Below, piece by piece: positions 8,233-14,010 of a stretch of 64,000 nt of DNA (within the stretch, counting starts at the first letter, position 1; each line of letters begins with the position of its first letter). A program made the position numbers and the translations under genes. The stretch comes from Mycobacterium sp. IS-1496 (GTDB lineage Bacteria > Actinomycetota > Actinomycetes > Mycobacteriales > Mycobacteriaceae), in the NCBI RefSeq assembly GCF_001499995.1, contig NZ_LQIU01000056.1, positions 124,001-188,000 on the forward strand, in the 5' to 3' direction. The notes below the pieces were generated by a model. It worked only from the letters and a program-made list of their open reading frames with translations, had not been told where the DNA came from and ran no database searches.

Positions 8233-8949
8233 TCAGCCCTTCTCGGCGATCGAGTCGAGCAGGCCGATGAGATCGGTCTGCACGCGCTGCCGGTCGACGC
8301 CGAGTCGGTGCAGGGGTCCGTCGGGGTCCTCGGACTCGAGCAGCGCCAGCAGCAGATGTTCGGTGCCGATGTAGTTGTGTCCGAGCCGCAGTGCCTCGCG
8401 GAAGGTCAGTTCGAGCGCCTTCTTGGCGGGACCGCTGAAGGGGACGAGGTCGAGGGCCGGACCGTCGCTCGACGGCGTCAGGGCCACGGCGGCGCGGACG
8501 TCCTCCGGCGTCAGGTCCTGCGCGGTGAGCAACGCGACTCCCAGTGAGTCCGTGTCGACGAGCATGCCGAGCAGCAGATGGTCGGGCGTGATCTCGGGGT
8601 GGCGCGCGTCGCGGGCGGCGTTCTGGGCGTGCACCACCGCGGCGCGCGCCCGGGGGGTGAAGCGGGCGAACCCCTGGTTCGGATCGAGGGGTTCGGTGTC
8701 CGCCTTCGGGACGAACCGTTTCTGCGCGGCCTGTTTGGTCACGCCCATGCACTTGCCGATGTCGGTCCACGACGCGCCGGACCGCCGGGCCTGGTCGACG
8801 AAGTGTCCGATCAGGTGGTCGGCGACCTCGCCGAGGGCCTCCGCGGCCAGGACCGCGTCGGTGAGTTGTTCGAGCGGTTCGTCGTGCACGGTCTTGATGG
8901 CCTCGATGAGGTCGTCGAGGCGGACGGGGTGAGCGATGGGATCGGCCAT
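8233..8949 (-). CDS. clpC2: ClpC2, Clp N-domain protein with N-terminal HTH
   Basis: 238 aa. There is no AAA+ ATPase domain; the C-terminal 145 residues are a double Clp N-domain (FTPRARAAVVHAQ near residue 95, and a second repeat FSGPAKKALELTF near 170, each followed by HLLLGML or HLLLALL). The N-terminal 90 residues hold a helix-turn-helix (WTDIGKCMGVTKQAAQKRF). It matches Rv2667. Published work on ClpC2 describes binding of cyclomarin-type antibiotics, protection of ClpC1 and control of its own promoter. The promoter here carries two palindromes that fit autorepression. The -10 lies 6 bases before the ATG, so the mRNA is probably leaderless. Confidence 0.92.
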   Translation of the reverse strand: MADPIAHPVRLDDLIEAIKTVHDEPLEQLTDAVLAAEALGEVADHLIGHFVDQARRSGASWTDIGKCMGVTKQAAQKRFVPKADTEPLDPNQGFARFTPRARAAVVHAQNAARDARHPEITPDHLLLGMLVDTDSLGVALLTAQDLTPEDVRAAVALTPSSDGPALDLVPFSGPAKKALELTFREALRLGHNYIGTEHLLLALLESEDPDGPLHRLGVDRQRVQTDLIGLLDSIAEKG

Positions 8950-8951
8950 GC

Positions 8952-8997
8952 GTCAACTGTAGGTTGACGCGGCGTGGGTCGTCAACCGTTGGTTGAC
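8952..8997 (-). promoter_or_regulatory. clpC2 promoter with two palindromic operators
   Basis: Two palindromes share the arms GTCAAC-N5-GTTGAC: 8952-8968 and 8981-8997, 29 bp centre to centre. On the minus strand a core promoter runs through them: TTGACG (8985-8980), an 18-base spacer, TACAGT (8961-8956), 6 bases, then the clpC2 ATG at 8949. One palindrome covers the -35 and the other the -10. Binding of a dimer at either would block RNA polymerase. The likely binder is the helix-turn-helix of ClpC2 itself (inference). Confidence 0.8.
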
Positions 8998-9007
8998 GCC
9001 TCACTTC

Positions 9008-9484
9008 TTAGCTGCGGACGTATCCGCGCCGGACCACGCGGTCGAGGATGCCCAGGGTGGCGCGCAGCGCGGCTTCGGAGATGACCGGGAAGATGCCCGC
9101 CTCACGCCACTTGTCGTCGATCTGTGACCAGTCGTAGAACGACGTCACGACGGTGCCGTCGGCGGCGGGTTCCAGGATGTAGCCGTAGACGTGCCCGATC
9201 TGCGGGCGGATCTGCCCGAGGATGGCCCAGGCGATGCGCCGGTTCGGCTCGAACTCCCGGATTTCCACCGTCACCTCGTATTTGCCCATCGGGAAGTCGT
9301 TGAGCGCCTCGCGGTCCATGTGGACGACGAAGGTGTCGCCGACCTCCGAGACCGGCCGTCCGTCCGCGCCCTGGAGCATCCCCGACGAGTCGATCGCCAC
9401 ATGTCCCTGCGGGTCGCAGAGCACATTGAAGATCGCCTCCGGCGGGGCTGGGATGAGGCGCTGGACTTCGATGCGTTCGGTCAT
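9008..9484 (-). CDS. SRPBCC (START-like) family protein
   Basis: 158 aa. The start RIEVQRLIPAPPEAIFNVLCDP is typical of the polyketide cyclase/START-like superfamily, which forms a helix-grip pocket for a hydrophobic ligand. The remaining sequence has the usual beta-rich profile and a long C-terminal helix. No catalytic motif is visible and the ligand is unknown. It lies upstream of clpC2 on the same strand, but the clpC2 promoter in between suggests separate transcription. It is divergent from the AraC-type regulator. Confidence 0.8.
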   Translation of the reverse strand: MTERIEVQRLIPAPPEAIFNVLCDPQGHVAIDSSGMLQGADGRPVSEVGDTFVVHMDREALNDFPMGKYEVTVEIREFEPNRRIAWAILGQIRPQIGHVYGYILEPAADGTVVTSFYDWSQIDDKWREAGIFPVISEAALRATLGILDRVVRRGYVRS

Positions 9485-9558
9485 GACGACGATCGTGTCA
9501 GCAGCGCCATACCCGTGGTCGGGTTTCTCGGGGTTTGCCGGGGGGTACGCGAATTACC

Positions 9559-9954
9559 ATGACGAACCTTCACGAACTGCCGACCGGCGGCCATCGCCCG
9601 CCCGGTCTGCGACGCTCGGTAGCGTTCATCCACGAAAACGCCGACAGTGACATCGGGCTTGCGGAGATCGCGGCAGCGGCGAACCTCACCCCGCGCGCGG
9701 TGCAGTACATGTACCGCAGGCACCTGGGAGTGACGCCGCTCGAATACCTCCGACGCGTCCGCCTCGACCTCGCGCACCGTGATCTTCAAGCCGCCGACCC
9801 GGCGGTCGACACCGTCAACTCGATCGCCGGCCGGTGGGGCTTCTCGCACGCGGGCCGTTTCAGCGTCGCGTACCGGCGTATGTACGGCACCCAACCGAGC
9901 GCGACACTGCGAACCACTCATCAGTCCCGTGACCGTGCGCGCTACGGCGCATAA
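9559..9954 (+). CDS. Short AraC-type HTH regulator
   Basis: 131 aa from the ATG at 9559; a TTG at 9535 would add 8 residues. Almost the whole protein is an AraC/XylS DNA-binding domain: first HTH around IGLAEIAAAANLTPRAVQYM, the linker RRHLGVTPLEYLRRVRLD, second HTH around VNSIAGRWGFSHAGRFSVAY. There is no N-terminal ligand-binding domain. It is thus a stand-alone DNA-binding protein, possibly controlling the divergent SRPBCC gene 74 bases away. I see no clear ribosome-binding site. Confidence 0.85.
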   Translation: MTNLHELPTGGHRPPGLRRSVAFIHENADSDIGLAEIAAAANLTPRAVQYMYRRHLGVTPLEYLRRVRLDLAHRDLQAADPAVDTVNSIAGRWGFSHAGRFSVAYRRMYGTQPSATLRTTHQSRDRARYGA

Positions 9955-10183
9955 CGCAGGAATCGCAAAGCGACGAGCGGGCGTCTTCGGGTGCCGCCGG
10001 CGAAAGATGGCGTGGCAGAACATCTGTGGCTAATCGGCGCGATGCGCCGGTATGCCTTTTCGTCCGCTGTAACGCCGCATGATCTTGTCACGACAGTCCC
10101 TACGCGACGGCCCGTCGCTGATATTGTTGCCAACGCAACGATCAAGATCGGGATGTGAATCCCGCCGGAGGAAAGGGAGGCCG
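9955..10183. other. Intergenic region upstream of exported protein
   Basis: No gene seen. A TATTGT hexamer (10122-10127) may be the -10 of the exported-protein gene, with a leader of about 50 bases. GTTGC-CAAC-GCAAC (10126-10139) could form a small hairpin at the transcript start. A strong purine-rich ribosome-binding site lies at 10167-10180. Confidence 0.4.
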
Positions 10184-10561
10184 ATGGTGGGACGTGTCGA
10201 TGCTCTCGGACGCAAGACCACGAAACTGGCCGTCGTCGGGGCGGGTGCGCTCGCGCTGGCGGGGGCCGTTCTCGCGTTCGGCGCGGGCAGCGCGAACGCC
10301 GACGTGGTGGACATCGGCGGTAAGCCGAACCCGGTATTCGACGCCAACCCGGCGGCCGAGGGCGGCGTCCGCACGAGCGGCAAGGGTGTCGCGAACGCCG
10401 GACCCTCGGATGTGCGCCGCTCTCGCAAGGGTGCGCCGCTGGCGCCCTCCGGTGGCGAGGTGAAGGACAGCATTCGCGCCGTGCCCCCGATCACCGGCGG
10501 TATCGGCACCTACATCCGGATGGGGCCGGCCCGCAACGGGCCGGGCATCGCCGGTTGGTGA
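10184..10561 (+). CDS. Small exported protein of unknown function
   Basis: 125 aa from the ATG at 10184, after a GGAGGAAAGGGAGG-like ribosome-binding site. Residues 1-40 are a signal peptide (basic start, hydrophobic core, cleavage likely after SANA). The mature part of about 85 aa is rich in Gly, Pro and charged residues, with no cysteine and no motif I recognise. A very strong intrinsic terminator follows 10 bases after the stop, so it is probably transcribed alone. Confidence 0.75.
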   Translation: MVGRVDALGRKTTKLAVVGAGALALAGAVLAFGAGSANADVVDIGGKPNPVFDANPAAEGGVRTSGKGVANAGPSDVRRSRKGAPLAPSGGEVKDSIRAVPPITGGIGTYIRMGPARNGPGIAGW

Positions 10562-10570
10562 CCCGACGAG

Positions 10571-10610
10571 AAACGCCGCTGCGCATCCGCGCAGCGGCGT
10601 TTTCTGTTGT
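10571..10610 (+). terminator. Intrinsic terminator after exported-protein gene
   Basis: Perfect 14-bp inverted repeat (10571-10584 with 10589-10602, arms AAACGCCGCTGCGC) around a 4-base loop, followed by a T-rich stretch. This is one of the clearest rho-independent terminators in the window. Confidence 0.9.
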
Positions 10611-10621
10611 CTGGGGGCGGG

Positions 10622-10768
10622 CTACCGCCGGCTCTCCGGGCACGCGTCGTTGGTGCAGCGCGTCCGTACGGCCGCCTGATCGCCTCCCGGGCCCGTCTGT
10701 TCGGCGAGTGGGGCGCCGCAGCGCCCGCAGGGCTTGTCGGTCATCTTCCAGTCGTCAGAGATGCTCAT
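10622..10768 (-). CDS. Small zinc-ribbon-like protein
   Basis: 48 aa from the ATG at 10768, preceded by AAGGGA. The sequence has CGRC near residue 14 and CTNDAC near 38, spaced like a small zinc ribbon, and little else. The function is unknown. It may be a nucleic-acid or protein contact domain, as is common for such mini-proteins in actinobacteria. It is convergent with the preceding exported-protein gene, with the terminator in between. Confidence 0.6.
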   Translation of the reverse strand: MSISDDWKMTDKPCGRCGAPLAEQTGPGGDQAAVRTRCTNDACPESRR

Positions 10769-10960
10769 GGGTCCCTTGGATTCGCGGTCGGAGGGCGGTC
10801 TCACCGGGCTTCGCTGCTGAACCCCGCGAGACCTCGACAGTCCGCATTCCCGGCTATCGGGCGATGAAACAGGTGTCGACGAGCCGATGCCGCGATGTGA
10901 CCCGGCCGTGGTACGGCGGGGGAACCGCTACTCCGGTCCGCGTGATTGCATGCTTGCCGG
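10769..10960. other. Intergenic, nothing assignable
   Basis: I see no convincing coding frame here. The base composition is less GC-extreme than that of neighbouring genes. It begins an accessory stretch that runs to the tRNA cluster. Confidence 0.4.
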
Positions 10961-10966
10961 GTGACG

Positions 10967-11218
10967 ATGCGTATGGAGGCGATGCGGGCGCTGTACGAGG
11001 GCTCGCTGGCCGAGCCGGGCGACGTCAACCCGTACGCCGGAAAGTCGTTGGTGTTGGCGAAATGTTGGATGCGCGGCTACATGCGGATGCTGCGCGTCCG
11101 GGTCGACACTTCACCGGCGAGGGCGCGATATCTGGAAGCCCAGGCCGCAGCGAAAAGAAGTCGCAACGACCGGCGCGGACCCAGAATCTGGAACAGCCAT
11201 GGACTATTGCGCGGGTGA
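10967..11218 (+). CDS. Ribosome-modulation-factor-like small protein
   Basis: About 83 aa (ATG 10967; GTG 10961 and ATG 10973 are alternatives). The segment NPYAGKSLVLAKCWMRGY, with an acidic start before it, resembles the Rmf-like domain found in short actinobacterial and phage proteins, in which an NPY motif is followed by a W-x-x-G-Y/W helix. True Rmf dimerises 70S ribosomes in enterobacteria; that role is not shown for these relatives. The C-terminus is basic. A minus-strand frame overlaps it, but this frame has the better motif support. Confidence 0.5.
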   Translation: MRMEAMRALYEGSLAEPGDVNPYAGKSLVLAKCWMRGYMRMLRVRVDTSPARARYLEAQAAAKRSRNDRRGPRIWNSHGLLRG

Positions 11219-11329
11219 TCCCAGGGAAAGGGACTGCCCAACGGTTCTTCGGCCGCCTTGAGTATCGCCACTGACTCTCGAAGCACTCCGAGCCAACGCT
11301 TGCTGCGACTCTGTTCATACATTGGCAGC

Positions 11330-11577
11330 CCCTCGCGACGGTACCGGCGTGCTCGGTGTAGACGCTCTTGGTGGGGGTCCGCATGTGCAGCAGGCCGTCG
11401 ATGTCGCGGCGTGCTGCGGCCTCGTTGTGTGGGACTGCCGCAGATCGTGCCGTTTCCCGTCCGCAGTTCCGTCCATTCGACGCGCCACAGGTCGGTGCCC
11501 GGGTAGGACGTGTGGTCGCTGCGGGTTGGCTCGGAGCGCCGGGTCAGCGCTACCCGCGTCACGCGCTCGACGATCAC
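11330..11577 (-). pseudogene. Frame-disrupted gene of unknown family
   Basis: On the minus strand one frame begins with GTG at 11577 and reads a plausible, GC3-rich protein segment (VERVTRVALTRRSEP, then DLWRVEWTELRTG) down to about 11440. Coding character then moves to the next frame (+1), which reads RRDIDGLLHMRTPTKSVYTE to about 11330. Neither frame alone is convincing across the whole stretch. The simplest reading is a frameshift of 1 or 2 bases in a once intact gene of about 85 aa or more. I do not recognise the family. Two overlapping short genes are the alternative. Confidence 0.45.
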
Positions 11578-11620
11578 CAGGGGGAACGTTAGAGGCAGGC
11601 ACCGACACTAACGCGATGAT

Positions 11621-11929
11621 TTACACGCCGTGTCCGGCTATATCCATTTGCTCGACCGTCGCGGCGTCGTATCCAAGGGAACGCAGATATTGCTCGGCGG
11701 CGGCTACAGCGGCCACGGCCTCAGCTTGAGTACTTAGGCCGCCTGGATGGGCGATCCCGTATGCGACGGTGCAGTCTTTTTCAACCTGCCAGAGAAATTT
11801 GTTCTCGTCGACGTAGCCGTTCGACGCAGCAGCGTGGGCGCATGAGTACTCATTCGCCGAGGCGACACCCGTGCTGGCGATCGGCAGCGCGGCGAACACC
11901 GCAACCGCTGCAAGCAGTTCTGCCCTCAT
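11621..11929 (-). CDS. Small secreted protein with one cysteine pair
   Basis: 102 aa from the ATG at 11929. Residues 1-23 form a signal peptide ending GVASA. The mature part of about 79 aa has two cysteines (YSCAHAA and KDCTVAYG), which could form one disulfide, as in mycobacterial DUF732-type small secreted proteins. The latter assignment is only a resemblance. There is no ribosome-binding site; TACCCT lies 9 bases before the ATG and could be a -10 for a near-leaderless mRNA. Confidence 0.65.
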   Translation of the reverse strand: MRAELLAAVAVFAALPIASTGVASANEYSCAHAAASNGYVDENKFLWQVEKDCTVAYGIAHPGGLSTQAEAVAAVAAAEQYLRSLGYDAATVEQMDIAGHGV

Positions 11930-12060
11930 AGTGCGAGGAGGGTACTTCGCTCCATTGCGTTGTCGGGACGATTGCGCCAATGTGCCCGCTGCGCGCATAT
12001 CGGATAGCCCCTATATAGCCCCATGGAGGCGGCGAAATACTAATTAGCGCCGGTCGAAAG

Positions 12061-12135
12061 TGGTGCGCGATACTGGGATTGAACCAGTGACCTCTTCCGT
12101 GTCAGGGAAGCGCTCTCCCGCTGAGCTAATCGCGC
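12061..12135 (-). tRNA. tRNA-Val (GAC)
   Basis: Full cloverleaf on the minus strand: acceptor arms GCGCGAT and ATCGCGC, anticodon loop CTGACAC giving GAC, T-loop TTCAATC. The CCA end is encoded. It is the last tRNA of a three-gene cluster. Confidence 0.95.
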
Positions 12136-12151
12136 CGGGATCTCACATCGG

Positions 12152-12222
12152 AGGTGGAGACGGGAATCGAACCCGTGTGCACGGCTTTGCAGGCCGTTGC
12201 CTCACCACTCGGCCACTCCACC
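12152..12222 (-). tRNA. tRNA-Cys (GCA)
   Basis: Acceptor arms GGTGGAG and CTCCACC, anticodon loop CTGCAAA giving GCA, T-loop TTCGATT, discriminator U as expected for Cys. CCA is not encoded. It is the middle gene of the minus-strand tRNA cluster. Confidence 0.95.
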
Positions 12223-12248
12223 GCTGGGGTTGATGCTTCTGCACCTCG

Positions 12249-12321
12249 AGCGGATGACGGGATTCGAACCCGCGACCCTCACCTTGGCAAGGTGATGCGC
12301 TACCAACTGCGCTACATCCGC
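12249..12321 (-). tRNA. tRNA-Gly (GCC)
   Basis: Acceptor arms GCGGATG and CATCCGC, anticodon loop TTGCCAA giving GCC, discriminator U. CCA is not encoded. It is first in the Gly-Cys-Val cluster. Confidence 0.95.
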
Positions 12322-12358
12322 GTGCCACGGGCGAGATCGTCGTCCGTCGCGATGCAGA

Positions 12359-12388
12359 ACGATAGTGCACACATGCCTGGCCACACAA
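12359..12388 (-). promoter_or_regulatory. Promoter of the Gly-Cys-Val tRNA cluster
   Basis: On the minus strand TTGTGT (12388-12383), an 18-base spacer and TATCGT (12364-12359) form a sigma-A type promoter. It starts RNA about 30 bases before the tRNA-Gly 5' end. Confidence 0.6.
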
Positions 12389-12527
12389 ATCCCTTAGGCC
12401 GCACCGGTCCCGACGCCGAATTCCCCACCACGGTCGTCACCCGGCGGGCGTTCACGACCCTTGTGTGGAGGTCGGTGAACGGGGTCGAAGATGACCAGCG
12501 GATTCCGTCCCCACCGCGAGCGCGTGC

Positions 12528-12533
12528 TAGTCT
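12528..12533 (+). promoter_or_regulatory. -10 element for tRNA-Val (CAC)
   Basis: TAGTCT (TANNNT) lies about 40 bases upstream of the tRNA-Val gene. No clear -35 was found. The rest of 12389-12573 holds nothing I can assign. Confidence 0.45.
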
Positions 12534-12573
12534 TCGACGTCGTTCGGCCCACTCGGTGAGGCCGATCCCACCC

Positions 12574-12648
12574 GGTCTCGTAGCTCAGTGGGAGAGCGTC
12601 CGCCTCACACGCGGAAGGTCGCTGGTTCGAAACCAGCCGGGACCACCA
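12574..12648 (+). tRNA. tRNA-Val (CAC)
   Basis: Acceptor arms GGTCTCG and CGGGACC, anticodon loop CTCACAC giving CAC, T-loop TTCGAAA, CCA encoded. It is transcribed away from the other three tRNAs. Confidence 0.95.
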
Positions 12649-12705
12649 CCACCTCCTTCAACCAAGCAGTCGCGTGAGACCGGATTCTCCACCGCACGTA
12701 TTGGG

Positions 12706-12719
12706 TACCGTTCGCTTCG
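12706..12719 (+). promoter_or_regulatory. Leaderless promoter -10 for GT87 gene
   Basis: TACCGT (12706-12711) is followed by 7 bases and GTG at 12719. This supports GTG 12719 as start rather than the GTG at 12674, which lies just after the tRNA. Confidence 0.5.
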
Positions 12720-13972
12720 TGAACGGCCCCTCGGTTGACCAGGTCGCCGAGGACGATGTCCACGCCCCGGCGCGCAGTCGGCGACCGTGGATCCGAGGCT
12801 TGTGGCTGGTCGGCTCATTGCTCGCCGTGGGCATGATTGCCCGCTACGTCGTCCAGGCCGCGACCGGAAAGCTTCTTGACCTGTCGGTCTTCCGGGACGC
12901 CGGCTACGCCATCACCGCGAACCTGCCGTTGTATTCCGAGCAGTTCCCGAGCGCCTCGGGGTTCCGGTTCATCTACCCGCCGTTCGCGGCGATCCTGTTC
13001 GCCCCGATGGCGGCTGTGCCGCAGACCGCGCTGCAGATCGGGTGGAGTGCGCTCAACCTGGTCCTGCTGTGGTGGATCCTGCGCACGGTCCTCGTCCGGC
13101 TGCGGGTCCGGCCGTCGAACCTGGTCGCCCTGGCCCTGCTCGGACCGGCGCTGATCCTCGAGCCGGTGAGGTCGAACTTCGAGTTCGGTCAGGTGAACAT
13201 CGTGCTGATGGCGCTGGTCATCGCCGACTGCCTGGGTGTGCTGCCGCGCAGACTGCGCGGGGTCGGCATCGGCATCGCGGCCGGAATCAAGATCACCCCG
13301 GCGGCCTTCGGTCTCGTCCTGCTCCTCCGGCGAGACTTCGCGGGTGCGGCCCGGGCGCTCATCGCGTTCGGCGCGACGGTCCTCATCGGATTCCTCGCAC
13401 GTTCCCAGGAGTCGCTCTACTTCTGGGCGACCGAATTCTTCCGCACCGACCGCGCGGGTGGTCACGAGTTCAGCCGCAATCAGGCACTCACCGGTCTGAT
13501 CACCCGGTGGGGTGCGGCGGGCACGACCAAAGAGATCCTCTGGCTGGTCGGTGTCACCGCGGTCATCGCGGCGGCCGTCTACGCGGGCCATCGGTTCACC
13601 CGGTCCGGGATGCCCGTGGTGGCCACCGCCGTCGTCGCACTGGCCGCCCTGCTCGCCGCGCCGTTGGCGGTCACCCACCACTGGGTGTACGCCGTGCTTC
13701 TCGTACCGCTGATGGTCGCCCCGCAGCACCGCCGCTGGCGGCCGCTCCTGGTGGCGGCCGGCATCGTCTTCGTGGCCGGCCCGCACATCGTCCTGCCGGG
13801 TCCTGACGTCGCGGGTGTCGAGGCCGTCTTCCGTCAAGTCGTCGGCAACGCGCAGGCGATCACCGGTGTGGCGCTGCTGATCGCCGCAGTGATCGCCGCG
13901 CGCCGAACCAATCCCGTCAAGAACGGCCAGATCGAACTCATGCAGAAGAAACCCGAAAAGCGGTCTGCATGA
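12719..13972 (+). CDS. GT87-family polyprenyl-phosphate-dependent glycosyltransferase (mannosyltransferase type)
   Basis: 417 aa from GTG 12719. It has about ten to eleven hydrophobic segments. The motif LLDLSVFRDAGYAI after the first membrane segment holds the Asp expected for the GT-C active site, and FIYPPFAAILFAP is the family YPP motif. GT87 members in mycobacteria (PimE, Rv2181, AftC) add mannose or arabinose to lipid-linked glycans on the outer face of the membrane using polyprenyl-phosphate sugars. The acceptor cannot be told from sequence. The last codons lie inside a long perfect inverted repeat. Confidence 0.85.
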   Translation: MNGPSVDQVAEDDVHAPARSRRPWIRGLWLVGSLLAVGMIARYVVQAATGKLLDLSVFRDAGYAITANLPLYSEQFPSASGFRFIYPPFAAILFAPMAAVPQTALQIGWSALNLVLLWWILRTVLVRLRVRPSNLVALALLGPALILEPVRSNFEFGQVNIVLMALVIADCLGVLPRRLRGVGIGIAAGIKITPAAFGLVLLLRRDFAGAARALIAFGATVLIGFLARSQESLYFWATEFFRTDRAGGHEFSRNQALTGLITRWGAAGTTKEILWLVGVTAVIAAAVYAGHRFTRSGMPVVATAVVALAALLAAPLAVTHHWVYAVLLVPLMVAPQHRRWRPLLVAAGIVFVAGPHIVLPGPDVAGVEAVFRQVVGNAQAITGVALLIAAVIAARRTNPVKNGQIELMQKKPEKRSA

Positions 13973-13980
13973 GTTCGATC
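13930..13980. repeat. Perfect 17-bp inverted repeat at the gene end
   Basis: Arms 13930-13946 and 13964-13980 (GATCGAACTCATGCAGA and its reverse complement) with a 17-base loop. The left arm encodes the C-terminal residues and the right arm contains the stop codon of the GT87 gene. No T-run follows. A second dyad, ACCGAGTGATCACTCGGT (14002-14019), lies between this gene and its convergent neighbour. Together they probably stop or stabilise transcripts in both directions. Confidence 0.75.
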
Positions 13981-14010
13981 CGACGTCAGGGCACGCACAT
14001 CACCGAGTGA

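Noticed and set aside
11077..11322. Minus-strand frame starting MYEQSRSKRWLGVL, behind a good ribosome-binding site
   Set aside because: It overlaps the better-supported Rmf-like gene on the other strand and loses coding character after about 50 codons; it may be part of the disrupted gene.
12061..12648. tRNA cluster as an integration site for a prophage or island
   Set aside because: No integrase, no duplicated tRNA 3' end and no phage structural genes in the window; only small orphan genes lie next to it.
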